Source: an uncultured Eubacteriales bacterium (GTDB lineage Bacteria; Bacillota; Clostridia; Christensenellales; Aristaeellaceae). From it: a DNA stretch of 64,000 bases. The stretch's first letter is position 1. Each line of letters starts with the position of its first letter. The notes beneath the pieces were generated by a model. It was given only the letters and a program-made list of their open reading frames with translations. It did no database searches and was not told the origin of the DNA. Made by a program: the position numbers and the translations under genes. This document shows, piece after piece, positions 24,946 through 35,555 of this stretch. The stretch spans positions 1-64,000 of the forward strand of contig UQEF01000003.1 in the NCBI GenBank assembly GCA_900540045.1, read 5' to 3'.

Positions 24946-25311
24946 GAGAAAGGCCGCGTCTGCCGGACAAAACGCATATTGATGCAGTTCCGAGGGAAGC
25001 GCCCATACCGCTTTGCCGTGCACATGCAGCGACAGCGCATCCGCGTCCAACGGCACAGCGCTGACAAATACAAGGTGGATGGCACGCCCATTCTCCTGGC
25101 GTGTGACTTCACCCAGAATGTCCCCGGCGTGAACGCGCAGGTCCAATTCTTCCATCAGCTCGCGTTCCAGACACTGGGCGGGGGTTTCGTCCGCTTCGAG
25201 TTTGCCGCCCGGAAACTCCCACAACCCTTCCAGCCGTCCGGTTCGGCGGCAGATGAGCACGCGCCCATCCGCCCGGCGAACCACTCCGGCAGCCACTTCA
25301 ATCATCTGCAT
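24928..25311 (-). CDS. Nudix hydrolase, MutT/(d)CTP-pyrophosphatase-like
   Basis: The 127-residue protein has a complete Nudix box, GKLEADETPAQCLERELMEE, within a domain opening IEVAAGVVRRADGRVLICRR. The sequence EGLWEFPGGKLE matches MutT-type enzymes that hydrolyse oxidised or non-canonical nucleoside triphosphates. The substrate is not certain. It is the last gene of the RNA-modification operon, nine bases after tgt. A perfect terminator hairpin wraps around its stop codon. Confidence 0.9.
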   Translation of the reverse strand: MQMIEVAAGVVRRADGRVLICRRTGRLEGLWEFPGGKLEADETPAQCLERELMEELDLRVHAGDILGEVTRQENGRAIHLVFVSAVPLDADALSLHVHGKAVWALPSELHQYAFCPADAAFLSRGLL

Positions 25312-25320
25312 GACGGCCTC

Positions 25321-27150
<1,830 letters not shown>

Positions 27151-27158
<8 letters not shown>

Positions 27159-28023
27159 CGGGCAGCCACCGCGCGGTCGTGCCGCAGGGCAGCACGCCCC
27201 CCGTCGTCACGGTCAGGCACAATTCATCCGCCTCCACCTTGCCGCCGTAGCGGGCCACGAGGCAGCGGCGGGCGATGTTGCCCAGGACCGAGGCGGAAAA
27301 GCCCGTGGTGTAGCCGTTGATGAGAAAAAACAGCGGCGTGTCCGACAGCGCCTGCGCGCACAGGTCCACCAGCGGGTAGAGCTCGTTTTCCAGCTTCCAC
27401 ACCTCGCCGCCGGGGCCGCGGCCGTAGCTGGGCGGGTCCATGAGGATGCCGTCATAGCGGTTGCCGCGGCGAAGCTCGCGCCTGACAAACGCCTTCGCAT
27501 CCTCGATGATCAGCCGCGTACGCTCTTCCGGAATGCCGCTCAAGTCACGGTTTTCACGGGCCCAGAGCACCATGCCCCTGGCCGCGTCCACATGGGTGAC
27601 GTGCGCGCCGGCGGCCGCGCAGGCCAGCGTGGCCCCGCCCGTGTAGGCGAAGAGGTTGAGTACACGCGGCGGGTAGCCCCAAGCGCCCGCGGCGCGGATG
27701 CGCTCCTGCATGAAAGCCCAGTTGGCCGCCTGCTCCGGGAACAGCCCCGTGTGCTTGAATCCCGTGGGCTTTACGTAGAATTTCAGATTGTTCAGGCCGA
27801 TGACCCAGCGTTCCGGCAGCTTTTCGCGGAACTCCCAGTGTCCGCCGCCGGTGTCGCTGCGCATGTAGGTGGCCTGCGCCGCATTCCACAGGGCGGGGTC
27901 GGCCTTGGGCCAGATGACCTGCGGGTCCGGGCGGCGCAGCACGATGCCGCCCCATCGCTCCAGCTTCTCGCCGTCGCCGGTGTCCAGCACCTCGTAATCG
28001 CGCCATTGATCGCAAAGAAACAT
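27151..28023 (-). CDS. Class I SAM-dependent (rRNA) methyltransferase, RlmI-like
   Basis: The 290-residue protein has a SAM-binding motif VLNLFAYTGGATLACAAAGA, then THVDAARGMVLWARENRDLS and the catalytic-type MDPPSYGRG. This combination is typical of RlmI/RlmKL-type enzymes making 5-methylcytosine or N2-methylguanine in 23S rRNA, but it lacks the N-terminal PUA domain of RlmI. It heads a four-gene operon with a pseudouridine synthase, Tgt and a Nudix hydrolase, supporting an RNA-modification role. Confidence 0.85.
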
Positions 28024-28052
28024 GTGATTCGCTCCTCGTCGTCGGTGGGGGA

Positions 28053-28077
28053 GAAAGGGGCGGGATTTACCCGCCCC
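28053..28077 (-). terminator. Terminator of ileS
   Basis: Minus-strand GGGGCGGG (28077-28070) pairs with CCCGCCCC (28064-28057), then TTTCTCC. Confidence 0.7.
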
Positions 28078-28087
28078 TATCGAGTGC

Positions 28088-31000
28088 TTATGCCTTGCGC
28101 ACGCTCAGAACGGCCTTTTTGCCGTTGAGGTCCCATTCCTGCGAAACGGCGCCCTCGGGCGCGGCGGCGCGGGCAAAGGAGGTCGCCAGCACGCTTTGCA
28201 TAATGAAATCGCGTCCGGCCTCGATGGCGGCGGCCAGCTCGTCTTCGGCCTCATAGGTCACTTCGATGCGGTCGCTGACCTCAAAGCCCGCGTCCTTGCG
28301 CATGTTTTGCAGCTTTGAGACCATCTCGCGCTGGTAGCCCTCGGCGATCAGCTCCGGGGTGAGGTTGCAGTCTACAACCACCGTCACCTCGCCCTCCATC
28401 TGGGCGGAGAAGCCGGGCTTCTGCGTGGCCTCGGTGAGCACGTCGTCCTTGGAGAGCACCACCTTGGTGCCGTCCAGCGTGAAGGTCACGTTCTCGCCCC
28501 GGCTGAAGGCGTCCACCACCTCGTTGCCGTCCATCTCCTTGAGGTGCTGGCCGATGCGGCCCAGAAGCTTGCCGTATTTTGGGCCGAGGGTGCGCATCTG
28601 GGGCTTGAGGTTGTAGGTGGTGAAGGCGCGCGCGTCATCGGTAAAGACAACCTTTTTCACGTTGAGCTCGTCTTCGGCCAGGGCGCTGAACGCCTCGTCA
28701 AAGGACGTGCCCTTGACGTAGAGGGTGCTCAGCGGCTGGCGCACTTTGAGGTTTGCGGCGGCGCGGCAGGCGCGGCCCAGGCCGACCACGCTGAGCAGCG
28801 AGCTCATCTGGGTGTTGAGGCTTTCGTCGATCAGACTCTCGTCCGCGGTGGGGAAATCGCACAGGTGTACGCTTTCGGGCGCGGTGGGGTCCACGCTGCG
28901 CACGAGGTTCTGGTACATCTCCTCGGCCATGAAGGGAACAAAAGGAGCGATCACCTTGGACAGCGTGACCAGCACCGTGTAGAGGGTGACAAACGCTGCT
29001 TCCTTGGTATCGTCCATGCCCTTGCCCCAGAAGCGCTCGCGGCAGCGGCGCACGTACCAGTTGCTCAGATCATCCACAAACTCGGTGATGGCGCGGGCGG
29101 GCTCGGGGATGCGGTAGTTGCAAAGGTCCTCGTCCACGCGCTTGACCAGCTGATTGAGGCGGGACAGCACCCACTTGTCCATCAGGGTGAGCTTCACGTT
29201 TTCAATGGGATGGTCCTTGGGATCGAAGTTGTCGATGTTCGCGTAGAGCACAAAGAAGGCGTAGGTGTTTTGCAGTGTGCCCATGAACTTGCGCTGGCCC
29301 TCGGCCACGGCCTCGGGACTGAAGCGGCTGGGCAGCCACGGCGCGCCCGCAGTGTAGAAATACCAGCGCACGGCGTCGGCACCCTGCTTGTCCAGCACGC
29401 TCCAGGGATCGACCACGTTGCCCTTGTGCTTGGACATCTTCTGGCCGTCCTTGTCCTGCACGTGGCCCAGCACGATGCAGTTTTCAAACGGCGCGCGATT
29501 AAACATCAGCGTGGAGATGGCCATGAGGGTATAGAACCACCCGCGGGTCTGGTCGATGGCCTCGGAGATGAAGTTGGCCGGGAAGCGCTTTTCAAAAATC
29601 TCCTTGTTTTCAAAGGGATAGTGCCACTGGGCAAAGGGCATGGAGCCGCTGTCGTACCAGCAGTCGATGACCTCCTTGACGCGGTGCATAGGCTTGCCGC
29701 ACTCGGGACAGGTGATTTCGACCTGATCCACATAGGGGCGGTGCAGCTCGATATCGCCCACGGGCGTGGTGGCCATCTCGCGCAGCTCCTGACGGGAGCC
29801 GATCACATGAATGTGCCCCTCCTCGCAGACCCAGATGGGCAGCGGCGTGCCCCAGTAACGCTCGCGGGACAGGCCCCAGTCTACCACGTTTTCAAGGAAG
29901 TTGCCCATGCGGCCTTCCTTGATGTTGTCGGGCATCCAGTTGACGGTGCGGTTGTTTTTCACCAGCTCGTCGCGCACGGCGGTCATACGGATGAACCACG
30001 TAGCGCGCGCGTAATAGAGCAGCGGCGTGTCGCAGCGCCAGCAGAAAGGATAGTTGTGCGTAAAGGGCAGAGCGGCCAGTAGCAGTTTGCGCTCGCGCAG
30101 GTCCTCAATGATCTTTTCGTTGACCTGCTTGGTGCCCTCGCCCGCCCAGGGCGTGCCTTCCACGAACTTGCCCTGCGTATCCACCAGCTGCACGAAGGGC
30201 AGCTGATTGTCGCGGCCCACGCGCGCGTCGTCCTCGCCGAACGCCGGGGCGATGTGCACGATGCCGGTGCCGTCGGTCAGAGTGACGTAGTCATCGCTGA
30301 CCACATACCAGCCCTCTTCGCGGGGATAGGTGATGCCCTCGAAGCGGTAGAGCGGCTCGTAGGCCGTGCCGCAAAGCTCGGCGCCCTTCATGGTTTTGAG
30401 CACCTGGCCCTCATGCGCCTTTTCGCCAAAGACGGCGTGCAACAGCGCCTGCGCCAGGATGTAGGTCTGCCCCTCCAGCTGGAACTCGCAGTAGTCCTCA
30501 TGCGCGTTGACGCACAGGGCTACGTTGGAGGGAAGCGTCCAGGGCGTGGTGGTCCAGGCGAGAATAAAGGTATCCTCACGGCCTACGACCTTGAAGCGAA
30601 CCGTGGCCGAAACGTCGCTGACCTCTTTATAGCCCTGCGCGACCTCGTGGCTGGAGAGCGCGGTGCCGCAGCGGGGGCAGTAGGGCACCACCTTGAAGCC
30701 CTTGTAGAGCAGGCCCTTTTTCCAGATCTCCTTCAGGCTCCACCACTCGGACTCGATATAGTCGTCCTTGTAGGTGATGTAGGGGTTCTTCATATCCGCC
30801 CAGAAGCCCACACGATCGGACATTTCCTCCCACTCGTGCTGATACTTCCATACGCTCTTTTTGCACTCGGCGATGAAGGGCTCGATGCCGTAGGCCTCGA
30901 TCTGCGGCTTGCCGTCCAGGCCCAGCAGCTTTTCCACCTCCAGCTCCACGGGCAGGCCGTGCGTATCCCAGCCGGCCTTGCGCAGGACGTCCTTGCCCTT

Positions 31001-31222
31001 CATGCTCTGGAAGCGCGGAATCAGGTCCTTGATGGCGCGCGTTTCGATGTGGCCGATGTGCGGGCGGCCGTTGGCCGTGGGCGGGCCGTCGAAGAAGGTG
31101 AAACGCTCCGCGCCGTCGCGGTGATGGAAGCTTTTTTCCATGATGCCTTCGCGCTTCCAGAAGTCCAGCACTTCCTTTTCGCGCTCGACGAAGTTCATGT
31201 CCGTGGATACTTTGCGGTACAT
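28088..31222 (-). CDS. ileS: Isoleucyl-tRNA synthetase (long, eukaryote-like type)
   Basis: IleRS charges tRNA-Ile. The 1044-residue protein has the HIGH motif in GRPHIGHIETRA and the KMSKS loop as DKDGQKMSKHKGNVVD. An editing domain lies between, with GWDTHGLPVELEVEKLLG and WTTTPWTLPSN. Length and these sequences fit the eukaryote-like IleS2 type, which is often resistant to mupirocin, not the roughly 930-residue bacterial IleS1. The ATG at 31222 follows AAAGGAGG. A T-box leader precedes it. Confidence 0.95.
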   Translation of the reverse strand: MYRKVSTDMNFVEREKEVLDFWKREGIMEKSFHHRDGAERFTFFDGPPTANGRPHIGHIETRAIKDLIPRFQSMKGKDVLRKAGWDTHGLPVELEVEKLLGLDGKPQIEAYGIEPFIAECKKSVWKYQHEWEEMSDRVGFWADMKNPYITYKDDYIESEWWSLKEIWKKGLLYKGFKVVPYCPRCGTALSSHEVAQGYKEVSDVSATVRFKVVGREDTFILAWTTTPWTLPSNVALCVNAHEDYCEFQLEGQTYILAQALLHAVFGEKAHEGQVLKTMKGAELCGTAYEPLYRFEGITYPREEGWYVVSDDYVTLTDGTGIVHIAPAFGEDDARVGRDNQLPFVQLVDTQGKFVEGTPWAGEGTKQVNEKIIEDLRERKLLLAALPFTHNYPFCWRCDTPLLYYARATWFIRMTAVRDELVKNNRTVNWMPDNIKEGRMGNFLENVVDWGLSRERYWGTPLPIWVCEEGHIHVIGSRQELREMATTPVGDIELHRPYVDQVEITCPECGKPMHRVKEVIDCWYDSGSMPFAQWHYPFENKEIFEKRFPANFISEAIDQTRGWFYTLMAISTLMFNRAPFENCIVLGHVQDKDGQKMSKHKGNVVDPWSVLDKQGADAVRWYFYTAGAPWLPSRFSPEAVAEGQRKFMGTLQNTYAFFVLYANIDNFDPKDHPIENVKLTLMDKWVLSRLNQLVKRVDEDLCNYRIPEPARAITEFVDDLSNWYVRRCRERFWGKGMDDTKEAAFVTLYTVLVTLSKVIAPFVPFMAEEMYQNLVRSVDPTAPESVHLCDFPTADESLIDESLNTQMSSLLSVVGLGRACRAAANLKVRQPLSTLYVKGTSFDEAFSALAEDELNVKKVVFTDDARAFTTYNLKPQMRTLGPKYGKLLGRIGQHLKEMDGNEVVDAFSRGENVTFTLDGTKVVLSKDDVLTEATQKPGFSAQMEGEVTVVVDCNLTPELIAEGYQREMVSKLQNMRKDAGFEVSDRIEVTYEAEDELAAAIEAGRDFIMQSVLATSFARAAAPEGAVSQEWDLNGKKAVLSVRKA

Positions 31223-31265
31223 TGGGTCCGTGCCTCCTTTGGGATGTGTGGGGGAATTCGGGGCA

Positions 31266-31529
31266 TGAAAAAACCGCCCCGCGCAACGGGACGGAAAAGA
31301 CGCTTTTCCGCGGTACCACCCATTTTGACGGCATGCTGCCGTCCGCTCATGGCCGGCATGCACCGACCGGCCCTGTCACGGGAGCGCCCGACCCGCCTTA
31401 TGGCGCAAAACGCCTTCATACGGGTAGCTCCGAGGTGATCCGGCGCGCCGCCGCGGCGTCCGGCTCGCATCCTGCCCGGACTCGCTTGGCTGCGGTAGGA
31501 TGGCGCACCCGTCCTCATCATAGCCGCTG
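31266..31529 (-). promoter_or_regulatory. T-box leader of ileS
   Basis: The minus-strand RNA contains the invariant T-box core GGGTGGTACCGCGG (31321-31308), which reads uncharged tRNA. A terminator follows: CCGTCCCG (31294-31287) with CGGGGCGG (31280-31273) and TTTTTT. The upstream stem region ends in GGATCACC, giving ATC (Ile) as a plausible specifier codon. Uncharged tRNA-Ile would favour the antiterminator and raise ileS expression. Confidence 0.93.
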
Positions 31530-31535
31530 GGAGGT

Positions 31536-31564
31536 ATGATAGCACAGTTTTTGACCCTTGTAAA
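31536..31564 (-). promoter_or_regulatory. Promoter of the T-box/ileS unit
   Basis: Minus-strand TTTACA (31564-31559) and TATCAT (31541-31536), spacer 17, just after the sortase stop codon. Confidence 0.65.
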
Positions 31565-31573
31565 GAGGCGCCG

Positions 31574-32635
31574 TCAGCGGTCGTAGGTGCTCATGACCTC
31601 CATGTTCAGATCCAGCTGGTTTTCGCCCTCGCGCACCTTGCGCGCCATTACCACCAGGCGCAGATTGTCGTCCGTGCCGGTGCAGGTGGAGAGGGTAAGC
31701 AGCCGGTCGCCGGGCTGCACGTCCACCGTGCAGTGGTACAGAGAGCAGGCGCGCGCGGTTTCCACGTAGCTGTTGAAGGCCTCCACGCTGTCAAAGCGCG
31801 AATAGTGCCAGAAGGGCAGGTAATGTGGCTGTCCGGCGCGGATATCCACCTCCGCCACGGCAAAGATGACGTAGCGCCCGTTTTCATAAAGGGTGTTAAA
31901 ATCAATGTGGGCATGCTCGCGATAAAATTCCGCTCCCTTGACCTTGTACTTTTTGAGCATGCCGAACATCGCGCCCTCCTTCATGTTATGGCCGTGAATG
32001 ACCATCTGGGTGGGCACATGGATGAGATCGCAGTTTTCATCCAGAAACAGCGCGCCGGTTACGCTCTCCTGCTGTAGAGCATTGTGGGTGAGATAGAATT
32101 CGTTGTCGCGCTGGACCACGGGTTCCTGAAGCTCGCCTTCAATGTTGAGCCAGGCCACAATATCGCGGTTGCGAGCCTGCAATTCATCAAAGACGGAGGA
32201 TACGGTCAGACGGGGGTTATCGGGATAGATGGTGGGCCAGACTTCTTCGGCGGTCAGGTTGTCCGCGCTGGCGGAGAGGAGGACGGACGACGCCGTGGAC
32301 AGCGGCTCGACGGAGGAAACCGGCGTGGGGGTGAGCGTGGGGGAAGCCGAAGGCGCGGCGGAAGGTGCGGCCGAAGGTGCGGACGTGGCCGGGGAGGATT
32401 CCTGCGCCGCCTGGTAGATGTTGCTCAGCTGAGCAGATGCGTTGCGGGAGGAAGCAATGTCGGCATAATAGCGGACCAGCAGCACGGCAGAGATCGCAAA
32501 TACGCAGGTGCATGCCGCGATCAGCGCATAAAAAAGAGGCTTGCGCAGAGGCTTTTTCTGGCGGCGGTTGGGCGAGCCCGCGTAGTGCCCGTGGGGATAG
32601 TAGCCGGAGCGGCCGGCTGGCTCCTTGTGTTTCAA
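31574..32635 (-). CDS. srtB: Class B sortase
   Basis: Sortases cleave surface proteins at a sorting signal and attach them to peptidoglycan. The 353-residue protein has a cytoplasmic basic N-terminus, one membrane segment (FYALIAACTCVFAISAVLLV), a Ser/Ala/Pro-rich stalk and a catalytic domain. Active-site residues are His214 (VIHGHN), Cys318 (TLSTCTG) and Arg326 (NLRLVV); NDLIHVPTQ-type spacing and an FNSYVETA insertion fit class B. I chose TTG 32635 because AAAGGAG lies at correct distance; a longer ATG form skips that site. It is the only sortase in the window and may act on the PPKTG protein at 14-15.7 kb. Confidence 0.88.
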   Translation of the reverse strand: MKHKEPAGRSGYYPHGHYAGSPNRRQKKPLRKPLFYALIAACTCVFAISAVLLVRYYADIASSRNASAQLSNIYQAAQESSPATSAPSAAPSAAPSASPTLTPTPVSSVEPLSTASSVLLSASADNLTAEEVWPTIYPDNPRLTVSSVFDELQARNRDIVAWLNIEGELQEPVVQRDNEFYLTHNALQQESVTGALFLDENCDLIHVPTQMVIHGHNMKEGAMFGMLKKYKVKGAEFYREHAHIDFNTLYENGRYVIFAVAEVDIRAGQPHYLPFWHYSRFDSVEAFNSYVETARACSLYHCTVDVQPGDRLLTLSTCTGTDDNLRLVVMARKVREGENQLDLNMEVMSTYDR

Positions 32636-32672
32636 GGCGCATCGCTCCTTTTGTATAGGAAAGGGTAGCCCC

Positions 32673-32701
32673 ATTATACGGCGGATTCCATCAAATGTCA
32701 A
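32673..32701 (-). promoter_or_regulatory. Promoter of the sortase gene
   Basis: Minus-strand TTGACA (32701-32696) and TATAAT (32678-32673), spacer 17: a consensus promoter. Confidence 0.8.
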
Positions 32702-32784
32702 AAGGAAATGGCACCCGAACGCATAGACGGCCTGTCGGTGGCGCACACTGCCCCGGAAAGAACAAGGGGAGGCGATTTTCAACA

Positions 32785-32967
32785 ATGAAACCACGCGCCA
32801 GACAGATGCCGGTCAACCCGCCCGTGCCGGAGGTGGCGGAGCTGGCCTCGGCCACAGAATGCACGGGGCTGATTCCCTCCGCCGTGCGCACGCCCGGTCA
32901 GGCCCACAGCTATGCCGAGCTTTATGCCATTCACGAGCAGAAGCCCGCGGGCGACGGCGAGGAATAG
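32785..32967 (+). CDS. Small conserved-looking protein of unknown function
   Basis: A 60-residue ORF starting MKPRARQMPVNPPVPEVAEL and containing SATECTGLIPSAV, then SYAELYAIHEQKP. A GGGGAGG ribosome site precedes the ATG at 32785. I recall similar short Clostridia peptides with an ATECTGLIP core and a LYxIHxPK end, but I cannot name a family. There is no signal peptide or membrane segment. It is divergent from the sortase gene and lies just before tRNA-Trp. Function unknown. Confidence 0.55.
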   Translation: MKPRARQMPVNPPVPEVAELASATECTGLIPSAVRTPGQAHSYAELYAIHEQKPAGDGEE

Positions 32968-33039
32968 GCTCCCGCCCGGTCCCGTGCTGCGCCGCAGGAC
33001 GGGACCGGCACGCAAAATACGGAGGTTTGGATTTTTCTG

Positions 33040-33068
33040 TTGACAAATCGGGAAAGGTCGTGTATACT
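33040..33068 (+). promoter_or_regulatory. Promoter of tRNA-Trp
   Basis: TTGACA (33040-33045) and TATACT (33063-33068), spacer 17. Confidence 0.8.
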
Positions 33069-33083
33069 TTCAAATCGTTCCGT

Positions 33084-33157
33084 AGGGGCATGGTGTAATG
33101 GTAACACGTGGGTCTCCAAAACCTTTGTTGAGGGTTCGAATCCTTCTGCCCCTGCCA
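33084..33157 (+). tRNA. tRNA-Trp (CCA)
   Basis: Acceptor AGGGGCA pairs with TGCCCCT; D-stem GTGT/ACAC; anticodon loop CTCCAAA (CCA); T-arm GAGGGTTCGAATCCTTC; encoded CCA after the discriminator G. The anticodon stem TGGGT/ACCTT has a G-U pair and a U-U mismatch at its base, which is slightly unusual. Confidence 0.92.
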
Positions 33158-33204
33158 GGGTGGGCTGTCTTGCTTCGTGCAGATGGTTCACTTTTTTTAT
33201 GCCG

Positions 33205-33933
33205 TCAATCGCCCCGCGCCGCCCGGACCAGCCCCTCAAACAGGGCCGCCGCGGCCCGGTCGCTCCGGTACATGCGCTCCGGGTGCCACTGTACCCCCAG
33301 GAAAAAGGGCAGAGATTCATCCTCTATGGCCTCGATCACGCCGTCCGGGGCAAGGGCACACACGTGCAGGCTGCCCGGCGTTTTCACCGCCTGATGATGG
33401 AAGGAATTGACGCATGGCGTTTCCGCGCCGTCTGTGAGGCGCGCCAGCAGCGTACCGGGGAGAACGGACACGGTATGACTGGCATAGCGCCCCGGTGATG
33501 TCTGCCGGTGTGCGATGGGCGGGTTTCCATCCGCCGTACGGTACTGGCTGGGCAGATCCTGCCACAGTGAGCCGCCCAGCGCCGCCGCCATCGCCTGTAC
33601 GCCCCGGCATATGCCCAGCACGGGCATGCGCCGCGCGGCAGCCAGGCGCACCAGGCGCATTTCAAAACCGTCGCGCAGGGGATTGACCTCGCCCAGCGCC
33701 TCCACGGGCGGTTCGCCGAAGAGGGCGGGGGACACATCGTTGCCGCCCGCCATAAGCAGGCCGTCCAAGCGCACAAGGCAGTCCTCCAGCATATCGCCCT
33801 CCATGTCCGGGCTGAGCAGCACGGGCACCCCGCCCGCTGCGATTACCGCCGTCAGATAGTCCCGAAGGATGAAATGACGTGTTTCCTCCGCGTCGATGCT
33901 GCCCGATACGCCGATGAGCGGATATGCCGCCAT
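33205..33933 (-). CDS. Class I glutamine amidotransferase-like hydrolase (PuuD-type)
   Basis: The 242-residue protein starts AAYPLIGVSGSIDAEETRHF and has the nucleophile elbow VLGICRGVQAM and the His-Glu pair FLGVQWHPERM. LLMAGGNDVSPALFGEPP is typical of the gamma-glutamyl-GABA hydrolase (peptidase C26) family. Members hydrolyse gamma-glutamyl amides; here the substrate is unknown and no polyamine genes are adjacent. The start at 33933 fits the family N-terminus, though its ribosome site is weak. Confidence 0.85.
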   Translation of the reverse strand: MAAYPLIGVSGSIDAEETRHFILRDYLTAVIAAGGVPVLLSPDMEGDMLEDCLVRLDGLLMAGGNDVSPALFGEPPVEALGEVNPLRDGFEMRLVRLAAARRMPVLGICRGVQAMAAALGGSLWQDLPSQYRTADGNPPIAHRQTSPGRYASHTVSVLPGTLLARLTDGAETPCVNSFHHQAVKTPGSLHVCALAPDGVIEAIEDESLPFFLGVQWHPERMYRSDRAAAALFEGLVRAARGD

Positions 33934-34116
33934 GCCGACCGCCGCCTTTCCATGAAAAATGTGACGTTTGCGCCGGAAGAGAGATTCAAGGCACAGGCCC
34001 TGTTTTCCTGCCTGTACGAAAGAAGATGCGCCGGCGTGGCGAATGAGACCGTCCGCATGAAAAAAGCGCGGGGCGCTCATCCTGCAGGGTGGCGGCGTGA
34101 GAAGGCTTGAAGCACG

Positions 34117-34152
34117 TCAAAAGGAGCGGCCGCGCGATCACGGCCACTCCTT
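34117..34152 (-). terminator. Terminator of the SASP genes
   Basis: Minus-strand AAGGAGTGGCCG (34152-34141) pairs with CGGCCGCTCCTT (34132-34121), followed by TTTG. Confidence 0.65.
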
Positions 34153-34172
34153 CTATCAGATTTGACGGGTTG

Positions 34173-34400
34173 TTACTGCTGGCCGCCGCTCATGGCGCGC
34201 TCAGCGTTTTCGATCAGGCGCTTGACCATGTAGCCGCCGATGTAGCCCGCCTGACGGCTGGGCAGATCGCCGTTGTAGCCCTGCTTGAGGTTGATGCCAA
34301 GCTCGTTGGCGATCTCAAACTTCATGTTGTTCAGGGCCTGCTTGGCCTCGGGAACCATGGTGCGGTTGGAGCTGGTGGTGCTTTGCTGATTCTGATACAT
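34173..34400 (-). CDS. Alpha/beta-type small acid-soluble spore protein
   Basis: The 75-residue protein coats and protects spore DNA. It has the conserved alpha/beta SASP core: MKFEIANELGINL, with the GPR protease cleavage site in FEIA, and GYIGGYMVKRLIENAE. The Gln-rich ends are typical. It lies 30 bases after a second SASP gene in the same orientation. SASP genes are normally SigG-dependent, but I could not identify a convincing SigG promoter. Confidence 0.95.
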   Translation of the reverse strand: MYQNQQSTTSSNRTMVPEAKQALNNMKFEIANELGINLKQGYNGDLPSRQAGYIGGYMVKRLIENAERAMSGGQQ

Positions 34401-34430
34401 TTTTCCTTCACCTCATCAATGATTTGCGCT

Positions 34431-34667
34431 TCAGCGCATGGTGTTGCCTCCCTGGGAAGCCATCTGGCGTTCGGCCTGCTCGATCAGGCGCTTGACCATG
34501 TAGCCGCCCACATAGCCGTTGTCCCTGGAGCTAAGGTCGCCGTTGTAGCCCTGCTTGAAATTGATGCCCAGTTCCTTGGCGATCTCATATTTCATGCTGT
34601 CCAGGGCGGCGCGGGCCTGAGGAGCCTCAGGCTGGGTGCTTTTGCCGGCGCTTTGCGGGTTCACCAT
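34431..34667 (-). CDS. Alpha/beta-type small acid-soluble spore protein
   Basis: The 78-residue protein is a paralogue of the neighbouring SASP, with MKYEIAKELGINFKQGYNGD and GYVGGYMVKRLIEQAE. GPR would cut at YEIA. The ATG follows GAGGAGG. Tandem SASP genes are common in spore formers. Confidence 0.95.
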   Translation of the reverse strand: MVNPQSAGKSTQPEAPQARAALDSMKYEIAKELGINFKQGYNGDLSSRDNGYVGGYMVKRLIEQAERQMASQGGNTMR

Positions 34668-34778
34668 CCGTAGTTCACCTCCTCAAGTGGGTTCAACGCT
34701 ATTTTGGCCCTGCGGGCCGAAAATACGCTGACAAATGTTTTCTTGGGAGGGAAACGAAGAAAAAAACGCCTTTTGCGC

Positions 34779-34806
34779 TTGACAAACGCCATGGCTTGCG
34801 TATAAT
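34779..34806 (+). promoter_or_regulatory. Promoter of rplJ-rplL
   Basis: TTGACA (34779-34784) and TATAAT (34801-34806), spacer 16. Confidence 0.85.
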
Positions 34807-34812
34807 AGATGT

Positions 34813-34946
34813 CGATTCTTTTGGAAACCTATGCCTGAGACAGCGGGTTGGCGGCGCAAGCCCCGTAAAACCTCCCGCCGAGGTGTAAGGCGGGAGAAAT
34901 CCCCTGCGACTTGTTCGCCCTTGCGCCTGCAAGGGTTTTCTTTTTG
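34813..34946 (+). promoter_or_regulatory. L10-type ribosomal protein leader with attenuator
   Basis: The leader holds paired G/C-rich segments (CCTCCCGCC with GGCGGGAG) around the motif GCCGAGGTGTAA, typical of L10 leaders that bind L10(L12)4. It ends in an intrinsic terminator: CCCTTGC (34918-34924) with GCAAGGG (34929-34935) and TTTTCTTTTT, 37 bases before rplJ. Excess L10 would cause early termination. Confidence 0.8.
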
Positions 34947-34981
34947 GAATCGCAGATTTTCAAAAAGGAGGTGCAACCCCA

Positions 34982-35494
34982 ATGAGCAAGAATCTTGAGC
35001 TGAAAAAGCAGGTCGTCAGCGACATTGTGAAAAAGTTTCAGGATGCGCAGAGCGTGATCGTGGTCAAGTACAGCGGATTGACCGTGGAGCAGGTCACCGG
35101 GCTGCGCGCTCAGTTCCGCGCCAACGGCGTTGAGTACTGCGTGCTGAAAAACACCCTTGTGCGCCGCGCGCTCAAGGAGCTGAACATCGAAGGTCTGGAC
35201 GAGGTGCTTAACGGTCCGTCGGCTTTTGCCTTCGGCATGAACGATCCCGTCAGCCCCGCCAAGATCATCAACGACTTCATCGTCAAGAAGAAGAGCGAAG
35301 CCATCGAGATCAAGGCAGGCCTGCTCGGCAACGAGCTGATGAGCATGGAGCAGATCAAGGCCCTGGCCGAAATGCCCAGCCGCGAAGTGCTGCTGGCCCG
35401 CTTGGTCGGCAGCCTTCAGAGCAGCATCGCCAGCTTTGTGCGCGTGCTGGATGCAATCGCCAAGAAAGACTCCGAGGCCGCTCCCGAAGCCTGA
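34982..35494 (+). CDS. rplJ: Ribosomal protein L10
   Basis: L10 anchors the L12 stalk on the 50S subunit. The 170-residue protein has VVSDIVKKFQDAQSVIVVKY and NTLVRRALKELN, typical of the N-terminal rRNA-binding domain. The C-terminal helix that binds L12 dimers covers about residues 140-165. AAAAAGGAGGTG precedes the ATG. rplK-rplA are not upstream and rpoB is not downstream, unlike the usual cluster. Confidence 0.97.
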   Translation: MSKNLELKKQVVSDIVKKFQDAQSVIVVKYSGLTVEQVTGLRAQFRANGVEYCVLKNTLVRRALKELNIEGLDEVLNGPSAFAFGMNDPVSPAKIINDFIVKKKSEAIEIKAGLLGNELMSMEQIKALAEMPSREVLLARLVGSLQSSIASFVRVLDAIAKKDSEAAPEA

Positions 35495-35555
35495 CAGGCT
35501 TCCCATTCCCTATGCAAGCTGATCGAAAACCGATGATAGATTGGAGGCTATTCAC

